Shown in pieces: positions 14,338-22,542 of a DNA stretch of 34,547 bases. A model generated the notes under the pieces. It was not told where the DNA came from, ran no database searches, and saw nothing but the letters and a program-made list of their open reading frames with translations. Made by a program: the position numbers and the translations under genes. Numbering within the stretch: position 1 is the first letter of the stretch; each line of letters begins with the position of its first letter. This DNA is from Rhodospirillaceae bacterium (GTDB lineage Bacteria > Pseudomonadota > Alphaproteobacteria > Rhodospirillales > Casp-alpha2), in the NCBI GenBank assembly GCA_002696205.1, contig NZRL01000191.1, positions 1 to 34,547 on the forward strand, written 5' to 3'.

Positions 14338-16477
14338 GCGCCCTCAGGAAGAATGACCGCCCCGGCTCGTTGACCTGCACCGTTTCCGGATCGAACGAGT
14401 TCGACCGGCTCAGGTGGTTGGCATAGGTCTTGTCGAGTAGGTTGGTGATGCCCAGCGAGATCGACACAGGCTCGAACGAATAAATCTCGCCGTAGAGATC
14501 GACCATCGCATAGGACGCGGTCTCGCCGACGTCGACGCCGCTGTTGTTGTTCGCTTCGATGTCGGCGCGCGATTGGCGAAGCGCCGCCCGCATGCGCAGG
14601 CCCATCATCCAATCCGCGGTCCGGCGTTCGACCGTAGCGGTCATCTCCAACGGCGGGATTTGCGCCAACGGCCGGTCGTCCTCGTTGTTCTGACCGTACG
14701 TGAACGCCGCCTGACCGCCGATCGTCCATCCGTCCAGGGGCTGGACCTTGCCGGAGACCTCGAAGCCGGTCAGCGTCGCATTGACGTTGCGGTAGATCGT
14801 CGCGCTGTCGCTCAGCAGCACGCCATCCTGGCCGCGCGCCAGATCGCGCAGGATGTAGTCCTGGACCCGGTCGTAATAGACCGAGCCGCCGACGGTCCAT
14901 GTGCTGTGCGAGACTTCGGCGCCGATATCGATCTGGTGGTGTTTTTCCGGTGCGATGTCGGGGCGGCCGATCCAGCGGCTGGACGCCGTGGCGTTGTTCT
15001 GCGCCAGGCTGCGTTCCGATGCGTCGGCGGTCCGCACACTGCGCGACAAGCCGGCGAACAGGGTCACGTTCTCGTCCAGCGCCACTTCGTAGCGCAGCAG
15101 GCCGCCGAAATTGTTCTCGCGCCGGTCGTCGGCCCGGACGCCGTAATAGTTGGTGAACAACGTGTTCGCCGACTGTCCCGGCATGATCGCAACTCGGTCG
15201 GCCTTGTCGGCGGAAAAGGCGACGCGGTCGTACCGAAGGCCCGCGATCACATCGTGGCCCGGCATGACGGTGCGTTCGACCTCGGCGAACAGGCCCGTCT
15301 GCGACAGGCTGATCCCCGGCCAGGAATAGGACTGGATCAGCGATTCGTCGCCGTCGTTGACCCGTTCACGGGCCCCCATGAACCGCGTCGCATCGCGGCG
15401 GTTGATCTGCGTATCGCCCCCGACCTTGAACCGGAAGCCGGAAAAGTCACCCGACAACGCCAATTTCCCGCCGAAGGTATCCGAGCCCGAGTCGACCTTC
15501 ATCACGTTCCCCGCGCGGGTGCGCAGGGTGTAGTTGTCCATGATGTGGTCGACGATCCCGGCGTAGGCCGAGGTTTCCAGCTTGTGCAGCGTCCCGCCCG
15601 GATCGAAATCGTGGTCGTAACTGCCGCGCAGCACGAAGGTTTCCGAATAGGGTGAATCCATGCCCGCCCCGGCGAACACGGCGTCGTCGATGCGGTCGTT
15701 CTGCAGACTGACGCGGATCAGGTCGTCGGGCGTCGGCGTCAGGCCCATTTCGACGCGCCCGCCGTGGCTGGAGAACGAGGACCGGACGGTTTTGTTCGAC
15801 CCGTCGCGGTAATCCTGAGCGAATTCATAATTGCCTTCGGCCCGGACATAACCCCAATCGGTGCCGGCCGCGACGTCGCCGCCGGCGCTGCGCGACCAGG
15901 CGTTGGAATTAAGGCCCCCGTAAACCGACCCCTGATAGGGCTTGTCCCCGGTGAACACGGGCGTCTTGCGTTTGGCCTGGACCGTGCCGCCGGGGGCACC
16001 CGGCCCATTGGTGACCGAAGCATATCCCTTGTCGACGATCAGGCTGTCGATCCCGTCGGCGGAGAGGTAGGCCGTCGGCGGGTCCATCCGGTTGGGGCAG
16101 CCGCCATGGATGAAGGCGCCGTCGTCGATGATGTTGATGCGGGTCTGGGATTGGCCGCGGATGAACGGCTCGGTCCCGTGGCCGCCCATCCGGCCCATGC
16201 TGATGCCGGGCACCGATTGCAGCACGTCCGATGCGTCGGAGGCCGGGAACAGATTGTCGACCGCCGGTTCCAGAACAACACGGTTGGGCGGCTGTGCCTG
16301 ACCATAGGCCCGGACTTCGGGCAAGGTCACGGTCGGCGCCGTTTCGGTTTCGCCGGTGGCGGCCTGGGCGATCTCGGCCGGGGCGTCGTCGGCGCGAACG
16401 ATATCGGTTTGGGCGGCCATCACGGCCGCGGCGGCGGTGGCCGCCAAAAGGCAACCCCTCAAGGTAGGTTTGGGCAT
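14324..16477 (-). CDS. TonB-dependent copper receptor, OprC/NosA family
   Basis: A 717-residue outer-membrane receptor with a signal peptide (cleavage near 29), a plug domain (about 60-170) and a 22-strand barrel ending in FFLRAHATF. The plug segment GGHGTEPFIRGQ...INIIDDGAFIHGGCPNRMDPPTAY is diagnostic of the copper receptor family. Cys127 and Met131 (CPNRM) plus His311 and Met313 (HIM) reproduce the CxxxM-HxM copper site described for Pseudomonas OprC, with almost the same spacing. It should import ionic copper. Start ATG 16477 has GGAG 8 bases upstream. Order: DUF2946 protein, receptor, tonB. Confidence 0.92.
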   Translation of the reverse strand: MPKPTLRGCLLAATAAAAVMAAQTDIVRADDAPAEIAQAATGETETAPTVTLPEVRAYGQAQPPNRVVLEPAVDNLFPASDASDVLQSVPGISMGRMGGHGTEPFIRGQSQTRINIIDDGAFIHGGCPNRMDPPTAYLSADGIDSLIVDKGYASVTNGPGAPGGTVQAKRKTPVFTGDKPYQGSVYGGLNSNAWSRSAGGDVAAGTDWGYVRAEGNYEFAQDYRDGSNKTVRSSFSSHGGRVEMGLTPTPDDLIRVSLQNDRIDDAVFAGAGMDSPYSETFVLRGSYDHDFDPGGTLHKLETSAYAGIVDHIMDNYTLRTRAGNVMKVDSGSDTFGGKLALSGDFSGFRFKVGGDTQINRRDATRFMGARERVNDGDESLIQSYSWPGISLSQTGLFAEVERTVMPGHDVIAGLRYDRVAFSADKADRVAIMPGQSANTLFTNYYGVRADDRRENNFGGLLRYEVALDENVTLFAGLSRSVRTADASERSLAQNNATASSRWIGRPDIAPEKHHQIDIGAEVSHSTWTVGGSVYYDRVQDYILRDLARGQDGVLLSDSATIYRNVNATLTGFEVSGKVQPLDGWTIGGQAAFTYGQNNEDDRPLAQIPPLEMTATVERRTADWMMGLRMRAALRQSRADIEANNNSGVDVGETASYAMVDLYGEIYSFEPVSISLGITNLLDKTYANHLSRSNSFDPETVQVNEPGRSFFLRAHATF

Positions 16478-16540
16478 TAAGTCGTCTCCGCTTGGGAGCC
16501 CGCCGGCGGGCGGACCCGTGGTGTCATGCCGAACGGCGGC

Positions 16541-16574
16541 GGTGGACCCGCCCGGGAATACGGGCGGCACCACC
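16541..16574 (-). promoter_or_regulatory. Stable hairpin in the leader of the copper receptor gene
   Basis: GGTGG (16541-16545) pairs with CCACC (16570-16574), and CCGCCCG (16548-16554) with CGGGCGG (16561-16567) around a 6-base loop; the 2-base mismatch between forms an internal bulge. It lies between the DUF2946 stop (16598) and the receptor start (16477). It may attenuate transcription, protect the downstream mRNA or stop some transcripts. No U-tract follows. Confidence 0.45.
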
Positions 16575-16597
16575 GGCGATGCGGCGTGGGTCAGGTA

Positions 16598-17032
16598 TTA
16601 AGCGGAGAGATGAGGCGGGCCGCGGGGCGGCAGGGTCCGGTAATCGGCGAGATCACCGGCCAGGATTTCGTCGGTCGGCCGCAGGGGGCGGACCGGCGTC
16701 CAATCGAGAGTCAACCAAACCCGATGGGTCAGGCCGTCCGGCGCGGGTGCCGCCGGATGCTTGCAGAGCACGCAGGTCGATCGCGCGCCGTTATGTTTGC
16801 TGTCCTGGTCCGGGTCTTCGCTGGCCGGGCGGCGCTGCGAACAGATACCGGCGCGCAGGTCTTCGAACAGGCTGGCTTCCTTGGCGTTGGCCGGGGCCGG
16901 GATCGCCAGCATGGCCAACAGAGGAACCAAATAGGAAAGAAGGATCAGGCCGCTGATCCCGGCGCGCAGCGTTTTCCCCCGGCCCTGGCGGGGCCGGTTC
17001 GCGGAAACGGGCTTCTGCGCGTAATTATACAT
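16598..17032 (-). CDS. DUF2946-like small Cys/His protein
   Basis: A 144-residue protein with a basic N-terminus and an apolar segment (about 27-49, GISGLILLSYLVPLLAMLAIP, ending in ANA), which is a signal peptide or anchor. The exported part has Cys residues in AGICSQ and STCVLCKH with a nearby His, the pattern of DUF2946. Members of this family often stand beside OprC-type copper receptors, as here, and may bind copper. The start ATG 17032 is chosen from the length of the leader; an ATG 60 bases further upstream (17092) gives an N-terminus without signal character. No clear ribosome site. Confidence 0.7.
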   Translation of the reverse strand: MYNYAQKPVSANRPRQGRGKTLRAGISGLILLSYLVPLLAMLAIPAPANAKEASLFEDLRAGICSQRRPASEDPDQDSKHNGARSTCVLCKHPAAPAPDGLTHRVWLTLDWTPVRPLRPTDEILAGDLADYRTLPPRGPPHLSA

Positions 17033-17122
17033 TCGAAAATCGTATATCGATGTTGTTCGCAACTGCAACAGGCCGGTGTGAAATCCGGGCAAAAAACTTG
17101 TATTGCCGATGGGCGATGATCG

Positions 17123-18877
17123 TCAATCCGCCAACAGGTCGAAGGCGACGGAAACGCGCTCCACCGGCGCCCGGAACGGCACGGTCTGGTGATAGAGGTA
17201 GCTGGGGAACAGCAGCATCAACCCCTCGCGCGGGCGGATCAGGGTCGTCCGTGGCGGCTGCTTCGCGTGAAAGTCCAGGGGCGGGCGACCGAATTCGATC
17301 CAGCCTTCGTGGGCCGGATCGTCGTCGCGGACAAGCTCGGGTATTTCCGGGTAATAGACGCCGGACAGCCAGGCGGCGGGATGGATATGGGCGACCTGAT
17401 GCCCCCGGTCCTCCATGACGACGCCCCAGACCGACAATCGAATGTCATCCGGCGCACGGTCGAGGGCCGCGCGGAACGGGTGGCCTTCTTCAAGGTTCGC
17501 GGCGGCCTCCCGATACTCCGCCGCCGCCGCGCGGATCGCCGCTTCCAATCCCGCCACCGGGCCTTTGTCGCCGATGGTCAATTCGCCGGAATGGCGGCCC
17601 TTGCGCGTGGCGTGGCTGGCCGGGGCATGGGCGAGGGACGGGTGCCGGCGCAGGTGTCCCGCCAAGGCGCGGTTGAACTCCGCGACGTCGGCGAAACCGT
17701 CCGGCGCCGCGATCTCAACCGGGCGCAATAGATTGTCGAAATCCAACAGCCGCGCCGCCCCCGCCTGATCGCCCGCTTCGTTCAGCGCGATGGCCTGAAA
17801 CGCCAGGGCCGAGGTATTGCCCGGATGGGTCTCCAGGAACGCCGCCGTCTCGGCGGCGGCTTCGGCAGGGCGCCCCATCTCCAGCAACAGATCGCCCAGG
17901 TTGACCCGTGCCTTGTCGTAATCGGGGGCCAGGTCGACGGCCTTGCGCGCCGCCGCCAAGGCGTCGTCCAGCCGCCCCATTTCGCGCAAGGCATAGGCGA
18001 TATTGACCTGCGCCCCCGCGTGGTCCGGTGCGGCCGCCATCACCGCGTCGTATTGCGGGATCGCCTCGGCCGGATGGTCGGTCTCCTGCAACAAGGTGCC
18101 CAGGTTGTAGCGCGCATCCGGATTGCCGGGATCGATCGCAAGGGCCTGTTCGTAGGCCGCACGGGCCTCCAGCGGCTTGCCCATTTCCTGCAGCACGGCG
18201 CCCCGGTTGGTCGCGGCCCCGGCATGGTCTGGGGCGTCGGCGAGGGTCCGGTCGTATTCGGCGACGGCTTGGGGCAGGCGGCCCAGCGCCTTCAGGATAT
18301 TGGCCAGATGAAACCGGGCCTCGGCCTGCGCCGGGTCGGACGCCAACATTGTGCGGAAGGCATCCTCCGCTTCGGCGAACCGGCCGGAGACCTCGAACAG
18401 AACGCCCAGGTTGAACCGTGCCCCCGCACTCCCGGGATCGGCGGCCAGCACCGCCCGGTAGGCCGCTTCCGCTGCTGACAGGTCGCCCATGTCGGTCAGC
18501 ACGTTGCCCCGGTTCATCAAGGCTTCGCCGTGCCCGGGATCAAAGGCCAAGGCGGTGTCGAACAGGCTCAGTGCCTCGGCCTTATCGTCCAGGTGAAAAG
18601 CGGCGATCCCGGCGACGTTCAAGGCGTCCACATCGTCCGCCGATGCGGCCAGCGCCTGACGGCCCAGGGTTCGGGCGCGCCGCCAATCGCCCTGTTCCAG
18701 CGCCGCACGGGCCCGGTCGACCAAATCGCGGGCGGCGTCGGCCTGACGGAACGCGTCGAGCGGCGAAGCCGACGCGGGTGCCCCGGGCCGGGGTTTCGGC
18801 GGCGGGGAGGCGGCGGGGGCGGCCTTCTTGCGTTTCTTCGATTGGGTGGGGCGGGCCTTTTTCTTCTGCTTCTTCAT
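17123..18877 (-). CDS. TPR protein with C-terminal 2OG-Fe(II) oxygenase-like domain
   Basis: A 584-residue protein. It opens with a Lys-rich stretch (KKQKKKARPTQSKKRKKAA) and a Pro/Ala linker, then about ten TPR units (about 45-375) with repeated G..L...G...EA patterns. The C-terminal ~200 residues match the putative 2OG-Fe(II) oxygenase family (TIGR02466/PF13759): HIHPAAWLSGVYYPE with a His-x-His pair, and LFPSYLYHQTVPF with the distal His, then RVSVAFDL. It may hydroxylate a protein partner selected by the TPR array. The start at 18877 has GGAGG 7 bases upstream, and it overlaps the small membrane protein gene by 4 bp. Confidence 0.85.
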   Translation of the reverse strand: MKKQKKKARPTQSKKRKKAAPAASPPPKPRPGAPASASPLDAFRQADAARDLVDRARAALEQGDWRRARTLGRQALAASADDVDALNVAGIAAFHLDDKAEALSLFDTALAFDPGHGEALMNRGNVLTDMGDLSAAEAAYRAVLAADPGSAGARFNLGVLFEVSGRFAEAEDAFRTMLASDPAQAEARFHLANILKALGRLPQAVAEYDRTLADAPDHAGAATNRGAVLQEMGKPLEARAAYEQALAIDPGNPDARYNLGTLLQETDHPAEAIPQYDAVMAAAPDHAGAQVNIAYALREMGRLDDALAAARKAVDLAPDYDKARVNLGDLLLEMGRPAEAAAETAAFLETHPGNTSALAFQAIALNEAGDQAGAARLLDFDNLLRPVEIAAPDGFADVAEFNRALAGHLRRHPSLAHAPASHATRKGRHSGELTIGDKGPVAGLEAAIRAAAAEYREAAANLEEGHPFRAALDRAPDDIRLSVWGVVMEDRGHQVAHIHPAAWLSGVYYPEIPELVRDDDPAHEGWIEFGRPPLDFHAKQPPRTTLIRPREGLMLLFPSYLYHQTVPFRAPVERVSVAFDLLAD

Positions 18878-19203
18878 GGCTTGGCCTCCGGCGCGGGGGG
18901 CTCCGGGGCCGCCGCATCGGTTCCGCCGTTCTTGTCCTGTCCCCATTCGACGGACTTCAGGAAGCTTTGGAATTCGCGGCTCAGGCGGGTGCGGTCCTCG
19001 CCGTCCGCCGTCGCCCAGATGACCAGCCAGACCGCCACGGTGACATAGAACAGCACCGATCCGACGCGCCGGGCAAGGGGGCCGAAATTGGCCTCCGCCC
19101 ATTTACGGAAGGCCGCGTCGGGCCCCGTGATCCGGCCCCGCAGCATCAGGCCCAGGACGATCACCAGGCCCATGACGATCAGGAACAGCCAGCCTTTCTC
19201 CAT
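18874..19203 (-). CDS. Small membrane protein of unknown function
   Basis: A 109-residue protein with two apolar segments (about 4-22 and 46-66) and a polar, Pro/Ala-rich tail. The middle loop (GRITGPDAAFRKWAEANFGPLARRVG) is amphipathic. No family is recognised. The stop overlaps the start of the TPR-oxygenase gene (ATGA), so the two are coupled and may act together; the membrane protein could recruit the TPR protein to the membrane. Confidence 0.7.
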   Translation of the reverse strand: MEKGWLFLIVMGLVIVLGLMLRGRITGPDAAFRKWAEANFGPLARRVGSVLFYVTVAVWLVIWATADGEDRTRLSREFQSFLKSVEWGQDKNGGTDAAAPEPPAPEAKP

Positions 19204-19221
19204 GTCCTCCCCCCGTTTTTC

Positions 19222-19641
19222 CTATGCGCCCAGCAGATGCAGGGAGACGCGCCGCCGATGGGGGCTGCGCCGGTGTTCGAACAGGTAAATGCCCTGCCAG
19301 GTCCCCAACTGCGTCCGCCCGCCCGAGACCGGGACGGAGAGTTGCACGTTGGTCAGGGCCGACCGGATATGGGCGGGCATGTCGTCGGGACCTTCGGCCG
19401 TATGGCGGTAAAGCGACGGGTCTTCCTTGACCAGCCGTTCGAAGAACGTCTGCAGGTCGCGCTGCACGTCCGGGTCGGCGTTTTCCTGAATGGTCAGGGA
19501 GGCGCTGGTATGGCGGCAGAACAGGGTCAGCAACCCGGCCTCCATGGCTTGGGTGCGAACCCAGCCTTCGACCTCGCCCGTGATCTCGTAAAGACCCGGG
19601 CCGCCGGTGGCCACGTTCAATTCATGCTGCGCCTGTCGCAT
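19222..19641 (-). CDS. yjbQ: YjbQ/UPF0047 family protein
   Basis: A 139-residue protein of the UPF0047 family, with CRHTSASLTIQENADPDVQRDL (about 42-63) and GTWQGIYLFEHR at the C-terminus, both conserved, including the His and Asp thought to bind metal. YjbQ proteins have a weak thiamine-phosphate synthase activity that can rescue a thiE mutant; the physiological role is unclear. Length and start fit the family. Eighteen bases separate it from the next gene downstream, and it is divergent from mmcB. Confidence 0.9.
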   Translation of the reverse strand: MRQAQHELNVATGGPGLYEITGEVEGWVRTQAMEAGLLTLFCRHTSASLTIQENADPDVQRDLQTFFERLVKEDPSLYRHTAEGPDDMPAHIRSALTNVQLSVPVSGGRTQLGTWQGIYLFEHRRSPHRRRVSLHLLGA

Positions 19642-19780
19642 GCCCGATGCTTAGCGCCTCGCCCCCGGTACGGCAAGGTTTAGAGCTTGCAGGGAATTGT
19701 GGGTGGCCGTTGCGGGCCGACTACCGAGGCTTGCCAAGCTGGATTTGTGCGGGTATTCAAGAACGGCAGGGAAAGAACAT

Positions 19781-20248
19781 ATGATGAACATGGAAATCGA
19801 TCCGCGCCCGTCCTTCGATGAGACTGCCGCATCCGCCCGCCCGCAACTGACCGAGGGTGTGACCCGGGGCGTCGTGCGCCTGCTCTGGGGGCTGGGATTC
19901 AGCCCCATGGTCGAATTCAAACTGTCCAGCCGCCGCCGCATCGACGTCGCGGGTCTAGACGGCCAGGGCCGGTTCCTGTTCGTCGAGGTCAAATCCTCGC
20001 CCGAGGATTTCCGCGCCGACGGCAAATGGCACGAATACCCGGCCTTCTGCGATTGGTTCTATTTCGCCGTGCCGCCGGGCTTCCCCCACGACATCCTGCC
20101 CGAAGACGCGGGCCTGATCGTCGCCGACGGCCATGACGGGGCGGTTCTGCGCTCGGCCGACGAAACGCCGATGAACGGCAACCGGCGGCGCACCCAAACC
20201 CTCGCCTTCGCCCGCGCCGCCGCCGACCGCCTGGCGCGGGGCGGATGA
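19781..20248 (+). CDS. mmcB: MmcB family DNA repair protein
   Basis: A 155-residue protein of the MmcB (DUF1052) family, which in Caulobacter is induced by DNA damage and is needed for resistance to mitomycin C. The PD-(D/E)xK-like core is visible: RRRIDVAGLDGQGRFLFVEVKSSPEDFRAD, then KWHEYPAFCDWFYFAVP. The chosen start has AGGGAAAG upstream, and the earlier frame lacks one. I see no GTTC-N7-GTTC LexA box upstream, so regulation by SOS is not evident here. Its stop overlaps the next gene (ATGA). Confidence 0.9.
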   Translation: MMNMEIDPRPSFDETAASARPQLTEGVTRGVVRLLWGLGFSPMVEFKLSSRRRIDVAGLDGQGRFLFVEVKSSPEDFRADGKWHEYPAFCDWFYFAVPPGFPHDILPEDAGLIVADGHDGAVLRSADETPMNGNRRRTQTLAFARAAADRLARGG

Positions 20249-20643
20249 GGCCCGATTTGCCACCAGGGATCGGCCCTCATGAAGGCCGCGAGTTGGAATT
20301 GATGCTGGCGGGGGTCAAGCCGCTCGCCAAGTTTGCCGATGTGGTAGGGGCGGAGGCACTCTGGCCGGAGGACGATTTTGCCCCCCATGTCGCTGCCGGC
20401 CGGATCGTCATGCGGGAGTACTTCAGCCGTTCCGCCGATGGCCGTCACGATATCCGCCATCTCTATTACGCTCTGCCCGGTGAAGTTTGGCGGATCGCCA
20501 AGGTTCATGCCCTGGACCTCAAGAGCTACGACGGCGGTTGGAACGACGAAGCCATCGCCGACAGCATGGAGACCGGGCGCCTGCTCGGCTATTCCGAGGA
20601 CGAAGTCAGACGTTTCGCCGATTGGGTTCGCAAAGGTCGTTAA
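20245..20643 (+). CDS. Unknown protein overlapping mmcB
   Basis: A 132-residue protein starting inside the mmcB stop (ATGA). It is acidic and soluble, with no signal or membrane segment. Features are GREFELMLAG-like text near residue 15 (GRELELMLAGVKPLAKFAD), an IVMREYF strand, and a Trp-rich middle (LPGEVWRIAKVHALDL). I do not recognise the family. Translational coupling to mmcB suggests a link to DNA repair, and Ada lies immediately downstream in the opposite direction, overlapping by 4 bp. The reading is likely real because of its normal codon use and length, but its function is open. Confidence 0.65.
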   Translation: MRPDLPPGIGPHEGRELELMLAGVKPLAKFADVVGAEALWPEDDFAPHVAAGRIVMREYFSRSADGRHDIRHLYYALPGEVWRIAKVHALDLKSYDGGWNDEAIADSMETGRLLGYSEDEVRRFADWVRKGR

Positions 20644-21731
20644 CCCTCTTCCTTCTGGCCGCGTTCGCGGGCCAGCAGGGCGCGCTTGCGGTCGGTGCCC
20701 CAACGGTAGCCGGTCAGCGATCCGTTGGATCCGACGGCGCGATGGCAGGGAATGATCAGCGAGACCGGGTTGGTGGCGCAGGCCCGCCCCACGGCGCGGG
20801 CGGCGCCGGTCTTGCCGAGAGACTCCGCCAACTCGCCATAGGTCCGCGTCTCGCCCGGCGGGATCGCGGCCAGGGCCTGCCAGCCCTGCCATTGAAAGGC
20901 CGTGGCGCGGACGTCAAGAGGCAGCGTGTCGGCGGCGCCCCGCCCGTCCAGATAGGTCAGCACGGCCTCCATCGTCGGTTTCAATCCGGCGTCGTCGCGG
21001 GCGATCTGGGCTTCCGGGAAATCGCGGCGGAGTTCGGCCTCCAATGACGCATCGTCGTCGGCCAGGGCCACCATGCAGAGCCCCTTGTCCGTCGCGGCGG
21101 CCAGCACCCGGCCCAAGGGACTGTCGGCGACGGCGAAGCGGATTGCCGCCCCGCGCCCGCCGGCGGCGTAGCTGGCGGGCGTCATGCCCAGCAGGGCCGC
21201 CGACTTTTCATAGACCCGCGACGGCGATCCGTAACCGGCGCCGTAAAGGGCGTCGGCCACGCCGCCGCCCGCCCGCAGGCCCAGGCGCAGGCGTTCGGCC
21301 TTGACCGCCTCGGCATATTGTTTGGGGCTGACGCCGACCATGGCCTGGAACATGCGTTGCAGATGGAAGGGGCTGTAGCCGGTGATCTCGCCGAGAACAT
21401 CCAGCGAAGGCGCCGTCTCCGCCGCCTCTATCCGGCGGCAGGCTTCGGCGACGGCGGCCAGGCGCGGATCGACGATGCGCGCGTTGTCCGGCCGGCAGCG
21501 TTTGCAGGGCCGGAACCCGGCGGCCTCCGCCCCGGCGCCGTCGTCGAAGAATTTGACGTTCTGCCGTTTAGGCAGGCGCGAGGCGCAACCCGGTTTGCAA
21601 TAGATGCCGGTCGTGGTCACGGCATAGACGAAATTGCCGCCGGGACGCCGTTCGGCGACCTGACGCCAACGGGCGTCGTCCGGGTTTTCGGTGCGGCTTA
21701 AATCGCCGTCGATGGGACGGGGCTGATCCAT
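20640..21731 (-). CDS. ada: Ada-type O6-methylguanine-DNA methyltransferase and regulator
   Basis: A 363-residue three-part protein. The N-terminal zinc domain holds Cys45, Cys49, Cys76 and Cys79 (TGIYCKPGC, RPCKRCRPD), with Cys45 the methylphosphotriester acceptor. A middle AraC-type helix-turn-helix (about 95-185, LDVLGEITGYSPFHLQRMF) follows, then the methyltransferase domain with PCHR (Cys329) as the suicide acceptor for O6-methylguanine. Complete, so able both to repair and to activate transcription. It faces mmcB and its overlapping partner, making a small DNA-repair patch. Confidence 0.95.
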   Translation of the reverse strand: MDQPRPIDGDLSRTENPDDARWRQVAERRPGGNFVYAVTTTGIYCKPGCASRLPKRQNVKFFDDGAGAEAAGFRPCKRCRPDNARIVDPRLAAVAEACRRIEAAETAPSLDVLGEITGYSPFHLQRMFQAMVGVSPKQYAEAVKAERLRLGLRAGGGVADALYGAGYGSPSRVYEKSAALLGMTPASYAAGGRGAAIRFAVADSPLGRVLAAATDKGLCMVALADDDASLEAELRRDFPEAQIARDDAGLKPTMEAVLTYLDGRGAADTLPLDVRATAFQWQGWQALAAIPPGETRTYGELAESLGKTGAARAVGRACATNPVSLIIPCHRAVGSNGSLTGYRWGTDRKRALLARERGQKEEG

Positions 21732-21798
21732 GAGGCAAGCCTACCCTGCGTGGGCTGACGCCGCCATCCGGTCCTTGTGCGGTAATTCCGGCCCGCGC

Positions 21799-22533
21799 TT
21801 AGGCGCCGTCCGCCCCGATCAGATGCAAGGCCCCGCCCTCATCGCGCAGCCATTTGCGGCAATCGTCCATATCGGCGATCAGGCCCTGGACCAAGGCCCA
21901 AAACCGGGGGCCGTGGTTGTGTTCGCGAAGATGCGCGACCTCATGCGCGACGACGTAATCCAGCACCCGCTCGGGGGCCAGGACCAGGCGCCAGGAGAAC
22001 GAGAGATTTCCGTTGGCGGCGCAGGACCCCCAGCGGCTTTTGGTGTCGCGGACCGTGATCCGCCCGGGTTTCGCGTTCAGCGCGGCGGCGGCGGCTTCAA
22101 CCCGGGGCTGGATACGCCGGCGGGCTTCCCGCCGGAGCCAGTCGCCCAGGCGCCGAGGCAGGTGTTCGGCCCGGCCGGTGACGTGGATTTCCGCGATGCC
22201 GCCCTCGCCCTGCGCGATCCAAACGCCGCCGCGCGCATCGGGGCGATGGCGGATGACGTGGGGCTGTCCGAGAAAGGGCATTTCCACGCCATCGGCGAAG
22301 ACGACCAGCGGCGGCGCCGACGCCAGCCGGGCACGGACCCAAGCCGCCTGTTTTTCCGCGAAGGCAGCGGCTTCCGCGTCCGACACCCAGGTCGGGCGGG
22401 TCACCACGGCCTCGCCCGTCGCGGGGTCGGCGCGCAGGATCAATCGCTTTGCCCGCCGGTTGCGGCGGATGCGGAGCGGAATGCTATCCGGGCCCAGGGT
22501 GGTGAGGGTCGTGCCGCGGCCGTCGCCGTCCAC
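21799..22533 (-). CDS. YgjP-like M48-family metallopeptidase
   Basis: A 244-residue protein of the YgjP/WLM-like group (DUF45). The zinc motif HEVAHLREHNHG is at about 196-207, preceded by TKSRWGSCAANGNLSFSWRLVLAP, which is diagnostic of the family. Starts at GTG with AAGGAG 5 bases upstream. Function is presumed proteolysis of unknown substrates; it has no signal and should be cytoplasmic. It follows the DapA-family gene by only 9 bases. Confidence 0.9.
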   Translation of the reverse strand: MDGDGRGTTLTTLGPDSIPLRIRRNRRAKRLILRADPATGEAVVTRPTWVSDAEAAAFAEKQAAWVRARLASAPPLVVFADGVEMPFLGQPHVIRHRPDARGGVWIAQGEGGIAEIHVTGRAEHLPRRLGDWLRREARRRIQPRVEAAAAALNAKPGRITVRDTKSRWGSCAANGNLSFSWRLVLAPERVLDYVVAHEVAHLREHNHGPRFWALVQGLIADMDDCRKWLRDEGGALHLIGADGA

Positions 22534-22542
22534 CGAGGCTCC

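Noticed and set aside
17041-17068. TTGCAG-N16-TATACG as a promoter for the DUF2946 gene (minus strand)
   Set aside because: The predicted transcript would begin about 3 bases before ATG 17032, so either translation is leaderless or the match is chance. Too weak to list as a feature.
18418-19683. A 421-codon plus-strand frame
   Set aside because: Antisense to the TPR-oxygenase, the small membrane protein and yjbQ; Arg/Pro-rich text typical of antisense GC-rich sequence.
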